From positions 1 to 64,000 of the forward strand of contig JBARIW010000003.1 in NCBI GenBank assembly GCA_049799955.1: a stretch of DNA of 64,000 nt. The letters are read 5' to 3'. Source of the DNA: JBGTFE01 sp049799955. GTDB lineage: Bacteria > Acidobacteriota > Blastocatellia > Pyrinomonadales > Pyrinomonadaceae. Within the stretch, counting starts at the first letter, position 1; every line of letters begins with the position of its first letter. Shown here piece by piece: positions 25,727 through 33,892 of the stretch. The notes below the pieces were generated by a model, which made no database searches, had not been told where the DNA came from, and saw nothing but the letters and a program-made list of their open reading frames with translations. The position numbers and the translations under genes were made by a program.

Positions 25727-27121
25727 CTAAAAAACGCCGTCGCGCGAGACTTCTTCGATTTTGCACTGGCAAACGCTCGAATCGCAGCATCTTTTGATGC
25801 CTTCCGAAAGTTGAAGCGAGTAATCGAGAGAGAAAATTTTTCTGCCCGGCGTCGATTGGCTGAATGTTCTGTCAATCGCGTTTTTGCTCGCCGGATTGAT
25901 GTTTTTAAACCAGAATTTTATATCTTCCTCGGTCGTGCAGCCCGTTTTTTCCTTAAATCTTATTTTCGTAAAATCCTGCGCGACTTCCGCCAGCGCGTGG
26001 CAGGAAATGCACGACGAGCGAGCGTTATCGACCGGACCGTTCAGTCGTTTTTCGCAGCCGTAATGCTGCGGAACGGGAATCGTGTCGTTCAGATAAGTCT
26101 CGAAAGGCTCTTTAAGCGCGGGAAATTCGCCGACATCGTTTCCGAACATCATACCGACCGGAACCATTCTCAGCCAGTTTTTTTTATCTTCCGCAAGAGC
26201 GTCCGGATACTTCATTTCGGGCGCGTCGTCGTGATGTATAAATGTGCCGAAAACCCAGCCGGTCGGTGATATTTTGTCTTTGATGGCAATATCAATCTGA
26301 AGCAGACGCATTTTCTGCGGCGGCTCTTTTCCGCGTTTGATGTCGGCGTCCCAGGTCGGACTATTTTTCAAATAAGGAAGGTTGCCTGCCGTAAAAAGCA
26401 GCTTGACGGCGACGGTTCCTTCGGGAAAACCTTCATCGCCGAAATTTTTCGGTTTCGGATTCGGATTCGGTTTCGAAGCGTCGAGCCCGGCATTGTACAT
26501 TTCCTGCCAGACTTTGGCGAAATAATAGCCGCCCGGCTCGTTATAAACGCTGACCGCCCAATTTTCAATCGGGCGCGGCTCATTTCCTTCGCAAACTCCA
26601 CCTAATATTAACTCTTTCTCGCAGGAGCCGCGTTCCTTCGTCAAGCCGCGCAGAAATTCTCTGCCGTTTTTCGTCGCGTGCATCCAAGGCGCGTGAAACC
26701 ATTTGCGCTTCGCATTTTCCTGCACAATCCAGTCTTTCTCGATATTTCCCTCGAAAGCATAGCTCAGAGCCGCGAACAGATAATCTTTCCAGTTTGTCTT
26801 TAAATCGTCAGTTTTGGCGGCAAATTTTTTCCACGGAAGCTCTTCGCCGGTAGTTTTCGAAGCGGTCTTATAATCCTGACTTAAACGAAAAACTTTCTTG
26901 TCAGGATTGTTTTTACACCATTCTTCACTCGGAGCAAAACCGACATCATAGCTCGGAAACGGACGCGTCTCCTCGGGACACAGACTTTTTACTTCAATCG
27001 TCGGAGTCGGAGTCGGAGTCGGAGTGTTATTCTGCGTCTTCGACGTATCATTTCTAATATCACAGGAAAATCCGAGATAAAATAAAAGAAAACACGCGGT
27101 TACAGTCAATTTTAATTTCAT
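25727..27121 (-). CDS. Lipoprotein with a single c-type heme motif
   Basis: 464 residues. Lipoprotein signal peptide with lipobox LGFSC at about 16-20, then a TPTPTPT linker encoded by a GTCGGA hexamer run (27001-27027). Near residue 380 there is one CxxCH heme site (SCISCHALA). Upstream motifs include WFHAPWMH, a Trp-rich region and HHDDAPEM. It is probably a periplasmic or outer-membrane anchored cytochrome-like protein in electron transfer or oxidation; the substrate is not known. Start ATG at 27121, ribosome site GGAG 8 nt upstream. It faces the DUF2272 gene (convergent). Confidence 0.75.
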   Translation of the reverse strand: MKLKLTVTACFLLFYLGFSCDIRNDTSKTQNNTPTPTPTPTIEVKSLCPEETRPFPSYDVGFAPSEEWCKNNPDKKVFRLSQDYKTASKTTGEELPWKKFAAKTDDLKTNWKDYLFAALSYAFEGNIEKDWIVQENAKRKWFHAPWMHATKNGREFLRGLTKERGSCEKELILGGVCEGNEPRPIENWAVSVYNEPGGYYFAKVWQEMYNAGLDASKPNPNPKPKNFGDEGFPEGTVAVKLLFTAGNLPYLKNSPTWDADIKRGKEPPQKMRLLQIDIAIKDKISPTGWVFGTFIHHDDAPEMKYPDALAEDKKNWLRMVPVGMMFGNDVGEFPALKEPFETYLNDTIPVPQHYGCEKRLNGPVDNARSSCISCHALAEVAQDFTKIRFKEKTGCTTEEDIKFWFKNINPASKNAIDRTFSQSTPGRKIFSLDYSLQLSEGIKRCCDSSVCQCKIEEVSRDGVF

Positions 27122-27263
27122 TTCTGATGCTCCGTTAAAAAATATAGACTCCGAATCTAAAAAATCTTTACAGGCAAAAATCAGGTTAAAGCGCGAACTT
27201 CAAACGCTTGAGCAGTATTTCGCGGACGTTTTCATAATCTATCGCAAATTGCCGCTGAGCCTG

Positions 27264-27647
27264 TTACGAAAGCGTAGTTTCGTAAGTCTGCCACGTTTTC
27301 CTGATATTATGCGTGACGGTGAAATCTCCAACATTGTCAACGCCGCCTATTGCGGCTTCAATATGAACATCCGCCGTTACGGTTGCGTAATCAGAATCGT
27401 TCGGATTCTCGGAATAGCTTATATTTGAAACGTCAAATGTCGTAATAATGATGGTGTCATCCGCCAGAGCCGCACGAAACTGGCTTTCCGTATAATTCGT
27501 TCCAAAAAAATTTATAAGCCGAAACTCTGTATTTTGATGAAATTTTACGAGTCTGCCAAACCAGTTGCCGTCCCCGGTTCTTCCTTCCTTCGTAAGTGAT
27601 TTGGCGAATTGCGTCGCAAAGTTATCATAATCTGCTGAATCAGACAT
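27264..27647 (-). CDS. Hypothetical protein, sigma-54-controlled
   Basis: 127 residues, no signal peptide or membrane helix. The sequence is a mix of short beta-like stretches (DTIIITTFDVSNISY, YATVTADVHIEAA) and has no motif I recognise; an NTF2/SnoaL-like fold is possible but unproven. A good ribosome site AAGGAG lies 12-17 nt before the start, and a consensus sigma-54 promoter lies about 90 nt upstream, so it is a real expressed gene. The leader has a GCGAAAT/ATTTCGC hairpin. Function unknown. Confidence 0.6.
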   Translation of the reverse strand: MSDSADYDNFATQFAKSLTKEGRTGDGNWFGRLVKFHQNTEFRLINFFGTNYTESQFRAALADDTIIITTFDVSNISYSENPNDSDYATVTADVHIEAAIGGVDNVGDFTVTHNIRKTWQTYETTLS

Positions 27648-27738
27648 AATTTAATAATTCTCCTTTTGATTTTTTTAGGTAAGCGTTTCTTGAAACAAGC
27701 GAAATATTTCGCCGAAGTCTTTCAATAAGCCTGGCTAG

Positions 27739-27754
27739 TGCAAACATTGTGCCA
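27739..27754 (-). promoter_or_regulatory. Sigma-54 promoter of the 27264 gene
   Basis: On the complement: TGGCACAATGTTTGCA, matching the -24/-12 consensus with GG-N10-GC. Predicted start near 27728, leader of about 80 nt. Confidence 0.78.
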
Positions 27755-27804
27755 GCCGCTGCGCATTGAAAAAAAATGAATTTTCGGCAGAAATTTTAAA
27801 AGAT

Positions 27805-27841
27805 ATATCAAAATCGATAGTGAAAAAATCGATTTTGATAT
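27805..27841. promoter_or_regulatory. Perfect 14-bp dyad between divergent genes
   Basis: ATATCAAAATCGAT and its exact inverse, separated by 9 nt. It ends four bases before the ATG at 27845 and lies 50-100 bp upstream of the divergent sigma-54 promoter, so it could be an activator site for the latter, an operator, or an mRNA hairpin for the kinase gene. Confidence 0.55.
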
Positions 27842-27844
27842 AGA

Positions 27845-30643
27845 ATGTCAAATCATCCCCTGTTTCAGACTAAGTTTTTCCAAAAAATTCTACAGATGAA
27901 ATTAACTCCCGGAACAAAAATCGGACGTTACGAGATTCGTTCTATGCTCGGCTCGGGCGGAATGGGCGAAGTTTATCTCGCATATGACGCGCAGCTGGAG
28001 CGCAACGTCGCGCTAAAGCTTCTCAAACAGAGCGACGACCGCGAAAAGTTAAGACGCTTTGAGCAGGAAGCAAAAGCCGTCTCAGCGCTTCAGCATCCGA
28101 ATATACTGACGGTTTTCGATTTCTGGCAGCACGAAAACCTGCATCTTATGGTTACCGAATTTATCGAGGGCAAAACGCTGCGCGAGCATATTTCCAAAGG
28201 CGATTTGCAGCTCTCGGAGATTCTGGAGGTCGGCGTTCAAACCGGAAACGCGCTGGCGGCGGCGCATCGCGCGGGAGTCGTGCACCGCGACATCAAGCCC
28301 GAAAATATTATGATTTTGCCGGACGGCTACGTGAAAGTACTCGATTTCGGTCTGGCAAAGCTCGTCGGGACGGGCGAGGAATTTACGACGGACGCGGATG
28401 CTCCGACGGCTTCGCTGATTCAGACAAAAGCGGGAATGATTATCGGCACGGTAAACTATATGTCGCCCGAACAGCTGCGCGGACAGGAGCTTGACGAGCG
28501 AACCGATATTTGGAGTCTCGGCGTAGTTTTATACGAGATGCTCGCCGGGCAAAAGCCATTTCGCGGCGATTCGGTCAGCGACGTGATTGCCGCCGTTCTC
28601 GAACGCTCGCTTCCGCCGCTTGCGGAAATCGCGCCGCGCGTCCCGCCGGAAATAGAAACCGTCATAGGCAATGCGCTAAAGAAAGTAAAGCACGAGCGTT
28701 ATGAAACGGCGCAGGAATTTGTATCGGCGCTTAAAGATGCGAGATTTTATGTTGAAAGCGCGTCGTTTCAGGGAAATCAGCAAACTAATGCGGCTGACAC
28801 CAATCCGGTTGCGGTAACCGATTCGAATAAAAAGGAATTGACGCAGGTGCAAAATCTGCTTACATCTTCTGAAAAAATCAAAAAGAGCCGGAAAAAATTC
28901 GCTCTGACAGCCGTTTTGGTTTTACTGGGAATCGGCGGATTGTTCTACGGCTTTCAACCGCTTCTGAAAGTCGGCGCGCCGCTCAAGCAAAAAACTGCCA
29001 GAACTTTGCCGGTCAGCGGCAATATTCTGAACGCCGTTATTTCACCCGACGGGCGTTTTGTCGCGTATGTGCGCGAAGAATCTGGAAAGAAAAGTCTCTG
29101 GCTAAAACAGGTAAATGAAAGCAGCGGCAGGGAATTAGTTCCGCCGGACTCTAAAAGTTACGGCGGTCTGAGCTTTGCGCCCGACAGCAATTCTATTTAT
29201 TACTCGATTTTTGGAGAAGGCGCAGTCGGCGTTTTGTTCAAACTTCCAATTCTCGGCACAGCGTCGCAGAAAATTGCCGAAAATGTGGATTCGAGCGCAG
29301 CCTTTTCGCCCGACGGAAAAACAATCGCTTTTCTCAGCCGGAACACGCGCGAAGGCGCTGAAAAAATCATCGTTGCGGACGCGGACGGAAATAATCAGCG
29401 CACGCTTTCAGAAAAGAAGATGCCCGAATTTTATTCCGTCAGCTCGCGCGAAGCGGGTTTGTCGTGGTCGCCTGACGGGAAGACGATTGCATGTCCTTTC
29501 GGCAGGCGCGAGACCGACGACGAGCAGATGAGCGTCGCCTTGGTCAATGCGGAAACAGGCGAATCAAAAGAGCTTACAGGGCAGAAATGGATGCGCGTCG
29601 GGAAAGTCGTCTGGGCGAAAAACGGGCGCGACCTGATTATCACGGCTGACGCCGGAAAAGGCTTGTTTCAAATTCTGCGAATTTCGAGCGACGGGCAAAC
29701 GGAAAAAATCGGCGACGATTTGAGCGACTATACGAACATCAGCGCCTCATTCGACGAAAAGTTTCTGCTGGCAGTCGGAAAAGGGAAAACTTCCAATATT
29801 TTCAGGGCGGCAAGCGATAATTTCGCGCAAAACACGCAGATAGCGAAAAGCGTTTCGGACGGAACGGACGGTTTAATTTTTTCGCCCGAAGGGAAAATCG
29901 TCTATGTTTCGGCGCAGAGCGGAAACCGCGACATCTGGCAAATGGACGCCGACGGAAACAATCGCGTTCAGCTTACGTTCGACAAAGCCTCCGACGAGCG
30001 ACCGGCAGTTTCAAAAGACGGCAAATACATCGTTTTTGTCTCGACGCGCGGCGGCACAACACACATTTGGCGAATAAACGCCGACGGAAGCCAGCCGAAA
30101 CAACTGACCGACGGCGACGGCGAAGTTTTTCCGCAGATTACGCCGGACGGCAACACCGTGATTTTTTCGAGTAAAATCGAAGGCGGTTTCCGGCTCTGGA
30201 AAATACCAATCGAAGGCGGCGAGCGTACGTTGCTAACCGATGCTGAAACACATTGGGCGGCGATTTCACCGGACGGAAAACAGGTTGCCTGCCTCGCTCG
30301 AATCAAAGAAGCGGCAACGGAAAAATCTGATATAAAATTAAGCGTCGTTTCAATAGAAACGAGACAAATCACGCAAATTTTCGATAAAGTCGGCTCGGTC
30401 GCCTCGCCCGAATTTCCGCCCGTTATTCGCTGGATGGCTGACGGCAAATCTATCGCTTATATCTCAACTTTCGAAGGCGTTTCAAATATCCTGGTGCAGT
30501 CTTTAAAAGGCGGCAAGCCGGAAAAACTGACCGATTTTTCCACCGACAGAATTTTCGCCTTCGACTTCTCGCTCGACGGAAAACAAATTATCTACGCGCG
30601 CGGCGCGATTCGCAATGACATCGTTTTGTTCGAAGATTTTTAA
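27845..30643 (+). CDS. Membrane Ser/Thr kinase with TolB-like beta-propeller sensor
   Basis: 932 residues from ATG 27845; the ATG at 27896 (MKLTPGTKIGRYEI) is an equally good start because family members usually begin there. Kinase domain about 22-290 (GSGGMGEVYLA, VALKLL, HRDIKPENIM, LDFGLAK, NYMSPEQL). A linker leads to one transmembrane helix (about 352-372), followed by a periplasmic propeller of PD40/TolB-type repeats (ISPDGRFVAYV, FSPDGKTIAFLS, VSKDGKYIVFVS). The protein should sense an envelope ligand and phosphorylate cytoplasmic proteins. It is convergent with the FHA-containing sigma-54 activator, a plausible reader of its phospho-Thr signal. Confidence 0.93.
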   Translation: MSNHPLFQTKFFQKILQMKLTPGTKIGRYEIRSMLGSGGMGEVYLAYDAQLERNVALKLLKQSDDREKLRRFEQEAKAVSALQHPNILTVFDFWQHENLHLMVTEFIEGKTLREHISKGDLQLSEILEVGVQTGNALAAAHRAGVVHRDIKPENIMILPDGYVKVLDFGLAKLVGTGEEFTTDADAPTASLIQTKAGMIIGTVNYMSPEQLRGQELDERTDIWSLGVVLYEMLAGQKPFRGDSVSDVIAAVLERSLPPLAEIAPRVPPEIETVIGNALKKVKHERYETAQEFVSALKDARFYVESASFQGNQQTNAADTNPVAVTDSNKKELTQVQNLLTSSEKIKKSRKKFALTAVLVLLGIGGLFYGFQPLLKVGAPLKQKTARTLPVSGNILNAVISPDGRFVAYVREESGKKSLWLKQVNESSGRELVPPDSKSYGGLSFAPDSNSIYYSIFGEGAVGVLFKLPILGTASQKIAENVDSSAAFSPDGKTIAFLSRNTREGAEKIIVADADGNNQRTLSEKKMPEFYSVSSREAGLSWSPDGKTIACPFGRRETDDEQMSVALVNAETGESKELTGQKWMRVGKVVWAKNGRDLIITADAGKGLFQILRISSDGQTEKIGDDLSDYTNISASFDEKFLLAVGKGKTSNIFRAASDNFAQNTQIAKSVSDGTDGLIFSPEGKIVYVSAQSGNRDIWQMDADGNNRVQLTFDKASDERPAVSKDGKYIVFVSTRGGTTHIWRINADGSQPKQLTDGDGEVFPQITPDGNTVIFSSKIEGGFRLWKIPIEGGERTLLTDAETHWAAISPDGKQVACLARIKEAATEKSDIKLSVVSIETRQITQIFDKVGSVASPEFPPVIRWMADGKSIAYISTFEGVSNILVQSLKGGKPEKLTDFSTDRIFAFDFSLDGKQIIYARGAIRNDIVLFEDF

Positions 30644-30647
30644 TTAT

Positions 30648-30704
30648 AAGTGAGAAATGAGAATTGAAAACCGTTCTCACCTCTCACTTCTCATTTCTCA
30701 CTTA
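30648..30704. repeat. Tandem-word hairpin H4 (word CTCACTT)
   Basis: AAGTGAGAAATGAGAA (30648-30663) and its inverse TTCTCATTTCTCACTT (30688-30703), with extra CTCACCT words on the right. The right arm contains the TGA stop codon of the FHA gene (30698-30700). Confidence 0.85.
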
Positions 30705-32596
30705 ATTTCGAGATTTCGAGCCATGCGATGCAGATTGGTCGGGTCAACGCCTAGCCCGCGCGCGGCTTTCGTATAATTTCCGCCCGTTCGGATGAGCGCG
30801 TCGAGAAGAATTTTTTTCTTGGCGATTTTCATTTGTTCGTTTAAGTTCAGGATTTCTTCCGCTTCGAAACTCTCACCCGCGCCCGCTTCTTCCCTAAAGA
30901 TTTCTTGCGCCGGAAGACCATTTCCGGTTATCTGCAAAGGTAAATCTCCGGGCAGAAGCTGTTCGGTCGAACCGAGAACGATTGCGCGTTCAATTACATT
31001 TTCCAGCTCGCGCACATTGCCGCGCCAGTCGTAATCCACCAGCATCTGCTGCGCCTGCGGTGATAAACCGGAAACCTTTCGATTGCATCTTTCGCTGTGT
31101 TTTTTGACAAAATGCCGCGCCAGAAGCGGAATGTCCGAACGCCTTTCGCGCAGCGGCGGCATATTTATCTGAAGCACGTTGAGACGAAAAAAAAGGTCTT
31201 CGCGAAACTTGCCCTTTTTGACTTCTTCTTCAAGGCTGCGGTTCGTCGCGCCAATGAACCGGACATCGACCTTGATAATTTTCGCTCCGCCGATGCGCTT
31301 AAATTCGCGCTCCTGAATCACGCGCAGCAGTTTTGCCTGAATAAGCGGCGTCAGTTCGGCGATTTCATCCAGAAAAATCGTGCCGCCGTCAGCCAGTTCG
31401 AGCTTGCCTTTTTTCTGCGTAAACGCATCGGTAAACGCGCCTTTTTCGTGTCCGAAAAGTTCGGACTCGACCAGCGTTTCGCTCAAAACGGCGCAGTTTA
31501 TCGCTTCGAACGGGCGACCTGCGCGCAGGCTGTTTTCGTGAATCGCTTTCGCCGCCAGTTCTTTGCCCGTTCCCGATTCTCCGCTGATTAAAACAGTCGA
31601 ATCGTTCGGCGCGACCTTTGCGATGAGGCGATTAATCTCCTGAAGCGCCGCGCTTTCGCCGAGCATCTTTGTCTCGATTTTCAAATCCGCTTTCAAAGTT
31701 TCGTTTTCACGGCTCAGATTTTCGATAAATTCCGCATTAGCCAGCGCCGCCGAAATCAGAAACGAAAGCGCGGTCATCTGTTGAAGCTGATTTTCCGTGA
31801 AACGAAATTCGGGGCTATTCGAATCGAGATAAATCAGTCCTTTATTTCCGCCGATTTTTAAAGGAACGCAGAGCAGAGACCTGACCTGCGAGGCAATCAG
31901 GCTTTCCGAAGAACTTAATCCGGGCTCGGACAAATCGTTGCTCATCAGCGCAGCTTCTTCAAATAAAACGCATTGGCAGACCGTGCGGCTAATCTGTATC
32001 GGCTCGATGTCGGCTCCGCCGGAGCTTAAAACACAGGCTGATTTCGACTCGTTTATATCTTCTTTTGTCAAAATAATCGCGCCGCGTCGCGCCGGAATAA
32101 GCTCAAGAATAATTTCCAGAAATCTGTGTTGCAGCGCGCGCGCGTCCTTGATTTCTTTAAGCGCTTTGCCGAATTTTACAAGCGCGTCCAAATCGGGCGA
32201 AAACTCGTCCCCGTCCGGTTGAGCATTAAGAAAAGGAAACAGCCGGACGGTGGATTTCATCACCAGCGAATCGTCGTCGGAAAATACATAATCTTCTTCC
32301 GTGAGAAGAAACAGGATATACGCATTTCCGATATTAATGTGGTCGCCGTGTTCGAGCAGGCGCGTTTCTACCGGCATCTTGTTGACGAAAGTTCCGTTGT
32401 GAGAGTCCAAATCCTCTAATTCGAAATCGTCTTCGATGCGCGTAATCCGGCAGTGATTGCGTGAAACGGCGGCGTTGCCGAGCGGCAAACTACATTCGGT
32501 GCCGCGTCCGAGCGTAAAAGATTCGCCATTTTCCAAATTTAAATTAACCGTTTCTTTTTCCGGCAATCCTGACAAAACTATTAATCTGGGATTCAT
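30698..32596 (-). CDS. FHA-GAF sigma-54-dependent activator
   Basis: 632 residues. FHA domain about 8-100 (LGRGTECSLPL, VSRNHCRI, SHNGTFVN) that reads phospho-Thr. GAF domain about 145-295. AAA+ domain about 315-540: GESGTGKELAAK, sigma-54 contact loop GAFTDA (Asp in place of Gly), GGTIFLDEIAE, RGNVRELENV. The C-terminus is a Fis-like helix-turn-helix (YTKAARGLGVDPTNLHRM). Unlike NtrC it has no receiver; the FHA domain suggests control by a Ser/Thr kinase such as the convergent 27845 gene. Three TGTCA dyads upstream are its probable binding sites. Confidence 0.93.
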   Translation of the reverse strand: MNPRLIVLSGLPEKETVNLNLENGESFTLGRGTECSLPLGNAAVSRNHCRITRIEDDFELEDLDSHNGTFVNKMPVETRLLEHGDHINIGNAYILFLLTEEDYVFSDDDSLVMKSTVRLFPFLNAQPDGDEFSPDLDALVKFGKALKEIKDARALQHRFLEIILELIPARRGAIILTKEDINESKSACVLSSGGADIEPIQISRTVCQCVLFEEAALMSNDLSEPGLSSSESLIASQVRSLLCVPLKIGGNKGLIYLDSNSPEFRFTENQLQQMTALSFLISAALANAEFIENLSRENETLKADLKIETKMLGESAALQEINRLIAKVAPNDSTVLISGESGTGKELAAKAIHENSLRAGRPFEAINCAVLSETLVESELFGHEKGAFTDAFTQKKGKLELADGGTIFLDEIAELTPLIQAKLLRVIQEREFKRIGGAKIIKVDVRFIGATNRSLEEEVKKGKFREDLFFRLNVLQINMPPLRERRSDIPLLARHFVKKHSERCNRKVSGLSPQAQQMLVDYDWRGNVRELENVIERAIVLGSTEQLLPGDLPLQITGNGLPAQEIFREEAGAGESFEAEEILNLNEQMKIAKKKILLDALIRTGGNYTKAARGLGVDPTNLHRMARNLEIK

Positions 32597-32640
32597 ATTT
32601 ATACGTGTTTTTAGTAGAGATTAAGTTAGCCGTAAAAGTA

Positions 32641-32698
32641 TGTCATTTTTGACATAGGTGTGTCAAAAATGACATACCGCGCTGTGTCCCAAATGACA
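32641..32698. promoter_or_regulatory. Three TGTCA-N4-TGACA activator sites
   Basis: TGTCATTTTTGACA (32641-32654), TGTCAAAAATGACA (32661-32674) and TGTCCCAAATGACA (32685-32698); centres 20 and 24 bp apart. They lie 90-145 bp upstream of the sigma-54 promoter at 32786, the usual enhancer distance, and just ahead of the FHA activator gene, which could autoregulate through them. Confidence 0.75.
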
Positions 32699-32785
32699 TA
32701 TTCGAGGCTCTTTCGAGAAATCGGAAATTTATACAAAGTTCCGCAATTTGCCGTGAAAATAAAGAACATCCGCCGGTTTTGCCTG

Positions 32786-32801
32786 TGGCACGATATTAGC
32801 C
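32786..32801 (+). promoter_or_regulatory. Sigma-54 promoter of an unassigned transcript
   Basis: TGGCACGATATTAGCC; perfect -24 box, GC at -12 with correct spacing, one change in the -12 box (TAGC for TTGC). Predicted start near 32812, pointing away from the activator gene into sequence without a known gene. Confidence 0.65.
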
Positions 32802-33060
32802 TGTTAATCGCGCGGTCTAGGGCTTGCTTGTAACAAAATGCGTAAAAAAATCATATAGACCTGAGGAGGTAATATTTTTAAGCGAGCAGGAGAAGTCTTC
32901 AAAGTTTTTTGAATAAATTGAAAAAGTTTTCGGCAGGCACGGAAAAGTTTTTACGCTTGCTGCAAAAAGCCTTTATTCTTTAGATTTTTTTTTGACAATC
33001 GAATCATCAATATCTGTTCGAATGCGGTTAATGTTATCGGATTACTGTAAAGATTAATAT

Positions 33061-33156
33061 ATGGATAAAAGCATCATGTCTTCTTCAGCCTCACTTCTTT
33101 CTTCGTCTATACCTTCCTCATCAGATGTTGTCACCTCATCGAGAGGCAGATCTTGA
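33061..33156 (+). CDS. Possible Ser-rich micro-ORF (31 codons)
   Basis: ATG GAT AAA AGC ATC through TGA at 33154-33156 encodes a 31-residue peptide, a third of it Ser (MDKSIMSSSASLLSSS and on). It lies between the sigma-54 promoter at 32786 and the terminator at 33178. No good ribosome site is seen. The opposite strand of the same stretch is also open and encodes a strongly acidic peptide (GLU-rich, ending LLSIY) but lacks an ATG. It may be a small gene, a remnant, or part of a non-coding RNA. Confidence 0.25.
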   Translation: MDKSIMSSSASLLSSSIPSSSDVVTSSRGRS

Positions 33157-33177
33157 AACCATTCTGCTTTTCATATT

Positions 33178-33219
33178 AGAAAGGCAGAGTATTGAAGCTT
33201 ACTCTGCCTTTCCATTTTT
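33178..33219. terminator. Terminator, AAAGGCAGAGT cassette
   Basis: Stem AGAAAGGCAGAGTA / TACTCTGCCTTTC followed by a T tract at 33215-33220. It ends the sigma-54 transcript from 32786. Same stem as 25671-25706. Confidence 0.85.
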
Positions 33220-33309
33220 TGCCGGAGATATTTTTTAGCTTGCTGTTTGATTAAACCCGTCTTTGCCAAACTCAGCAAAGGTCATAAAATCGTTCGCCCC
33301 TGCTTAAGT

Positions 33310-33376
33310 GTGGAAAAGTGAAAGAACAAAATTGTCGTCGGTTGAATTAGTTCCATCTCCCTTTTCACTTTTCCGC
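33310..33376. repeat. Tandem-word hairpin H22 (word TTTTCAC)
   Basis: GTGGAAAAGTGAAAG and CCCTTTTCACTTTTCC as arms around a 35-nt centre, just after the stop codon of the 33390 gene. Confidence 0.7.
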
Positions 33377-33389
33377 CTCACCAGTTTCT

Positions 33390-33881
33390 CTATTCGAGAA
33401 AATCGTTTGCCATTTCCCTCGGTTCCAGTTTATTGCGGATAATAATTCGGGCGCAGCCGTTCCAGCGCAGGATAGCGTCGTCGTTTCCCGCCGGTCGGAC
33501 GGCTTCGGCTCGTTCAAACCAGCTCATTGCCTGCCGGAAAAATTCGTATGCGGTAGATTCCGAGCCGGGATTGTTTCTATTTAAAACCGCTTTGGCGCGG
33601 CGTTCGTAGATAATTCCGGTGTAGTAAGTCCGTTCGTATTCGTCAGCGATGCGCGATAAAAAATCCTGAATTTGCGCGTCGCCGATAGCGTAATCTTTGG
33701 CAAAACGGTCGCTCATCGCCAAAACGAGCGTAACAAGTGCTTCCTGATTATCCGGCTCGACCTGCAAAATATCAAGACAAATGCTCTCCGCCGCGCCCGG
33801 TTCGTTGAGCAGACGATAATGTCTCGCCTTTTCAAGCGCCGACGGAACGGCTTCTTTGTGTAAAGATTTCAGTTCAAACAT
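33390..33881 (-). CDS. TPR-like cytoplasmic protein
   Basis: 163 residues from the ATG at 33879-33881 (MFELKSLHKEA). Helical throughout with TPR-like pairs: residues 15-60 (ALEKARHYRLLNEPGAAESI, then LQVEPDNQEALV) and about 95-145 (AYEFFRQAMSWFERAEAVRP). No signal peptide and no enzyme motif. It probably binds another protein. It follows sdhB on the same strand after hairpin H5, so it may be the last gene of the sdh transcript. Function not known. Confidence 0.7.
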   Translation of the reverse strand: MFELKSLHKEAVPSALEKARHYRLLNEPGAAESICLDILQVEPDNQEALVTLVLAMSDRFAKDYAIGDAQIQDFLSRIADEYERTYYTGIIYERRAKAVLNRNNPGSESTAYEFFRQAMSWFERAEAVRPAGNDDAILRWNGCARIIIRNKLEPREMANDFLE

Positions 33882-33892
33882 AACTTTGTGAT

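Larger units (their letters stand above)
32597..33389. other. Large regulatory gap
   Basis: 793 bases with no conventional gene. In order: three TGTCA-N4-TGACA dyads (32641-32698), a rightward sigma-54 promoter (32786-32801), a strong Shine-Dalgarno-like GAGGAGG (32873-32879) without a usual start codon after it, a TTGACA box at 32992, a possible 31-codon frame (33061-33156), a strong terminator (33178-33219) and hairpin H22 (33310-33376). Confidence 0.6.

Noticed and set aside
27001..27027. GTCGGA hexamer run as a mobile repeat
   Set aside because: It encodes the TPTPTPT linker after a lipobox, a common feature in this group, and has no inverted partner.
32873..32885. Strong Shine-Dalgarno GAGGAGG as evidence for a gene
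   Set aside because: No ATG, GTG or TTG follows at usable distance; an ATT start would give only 12 codons.
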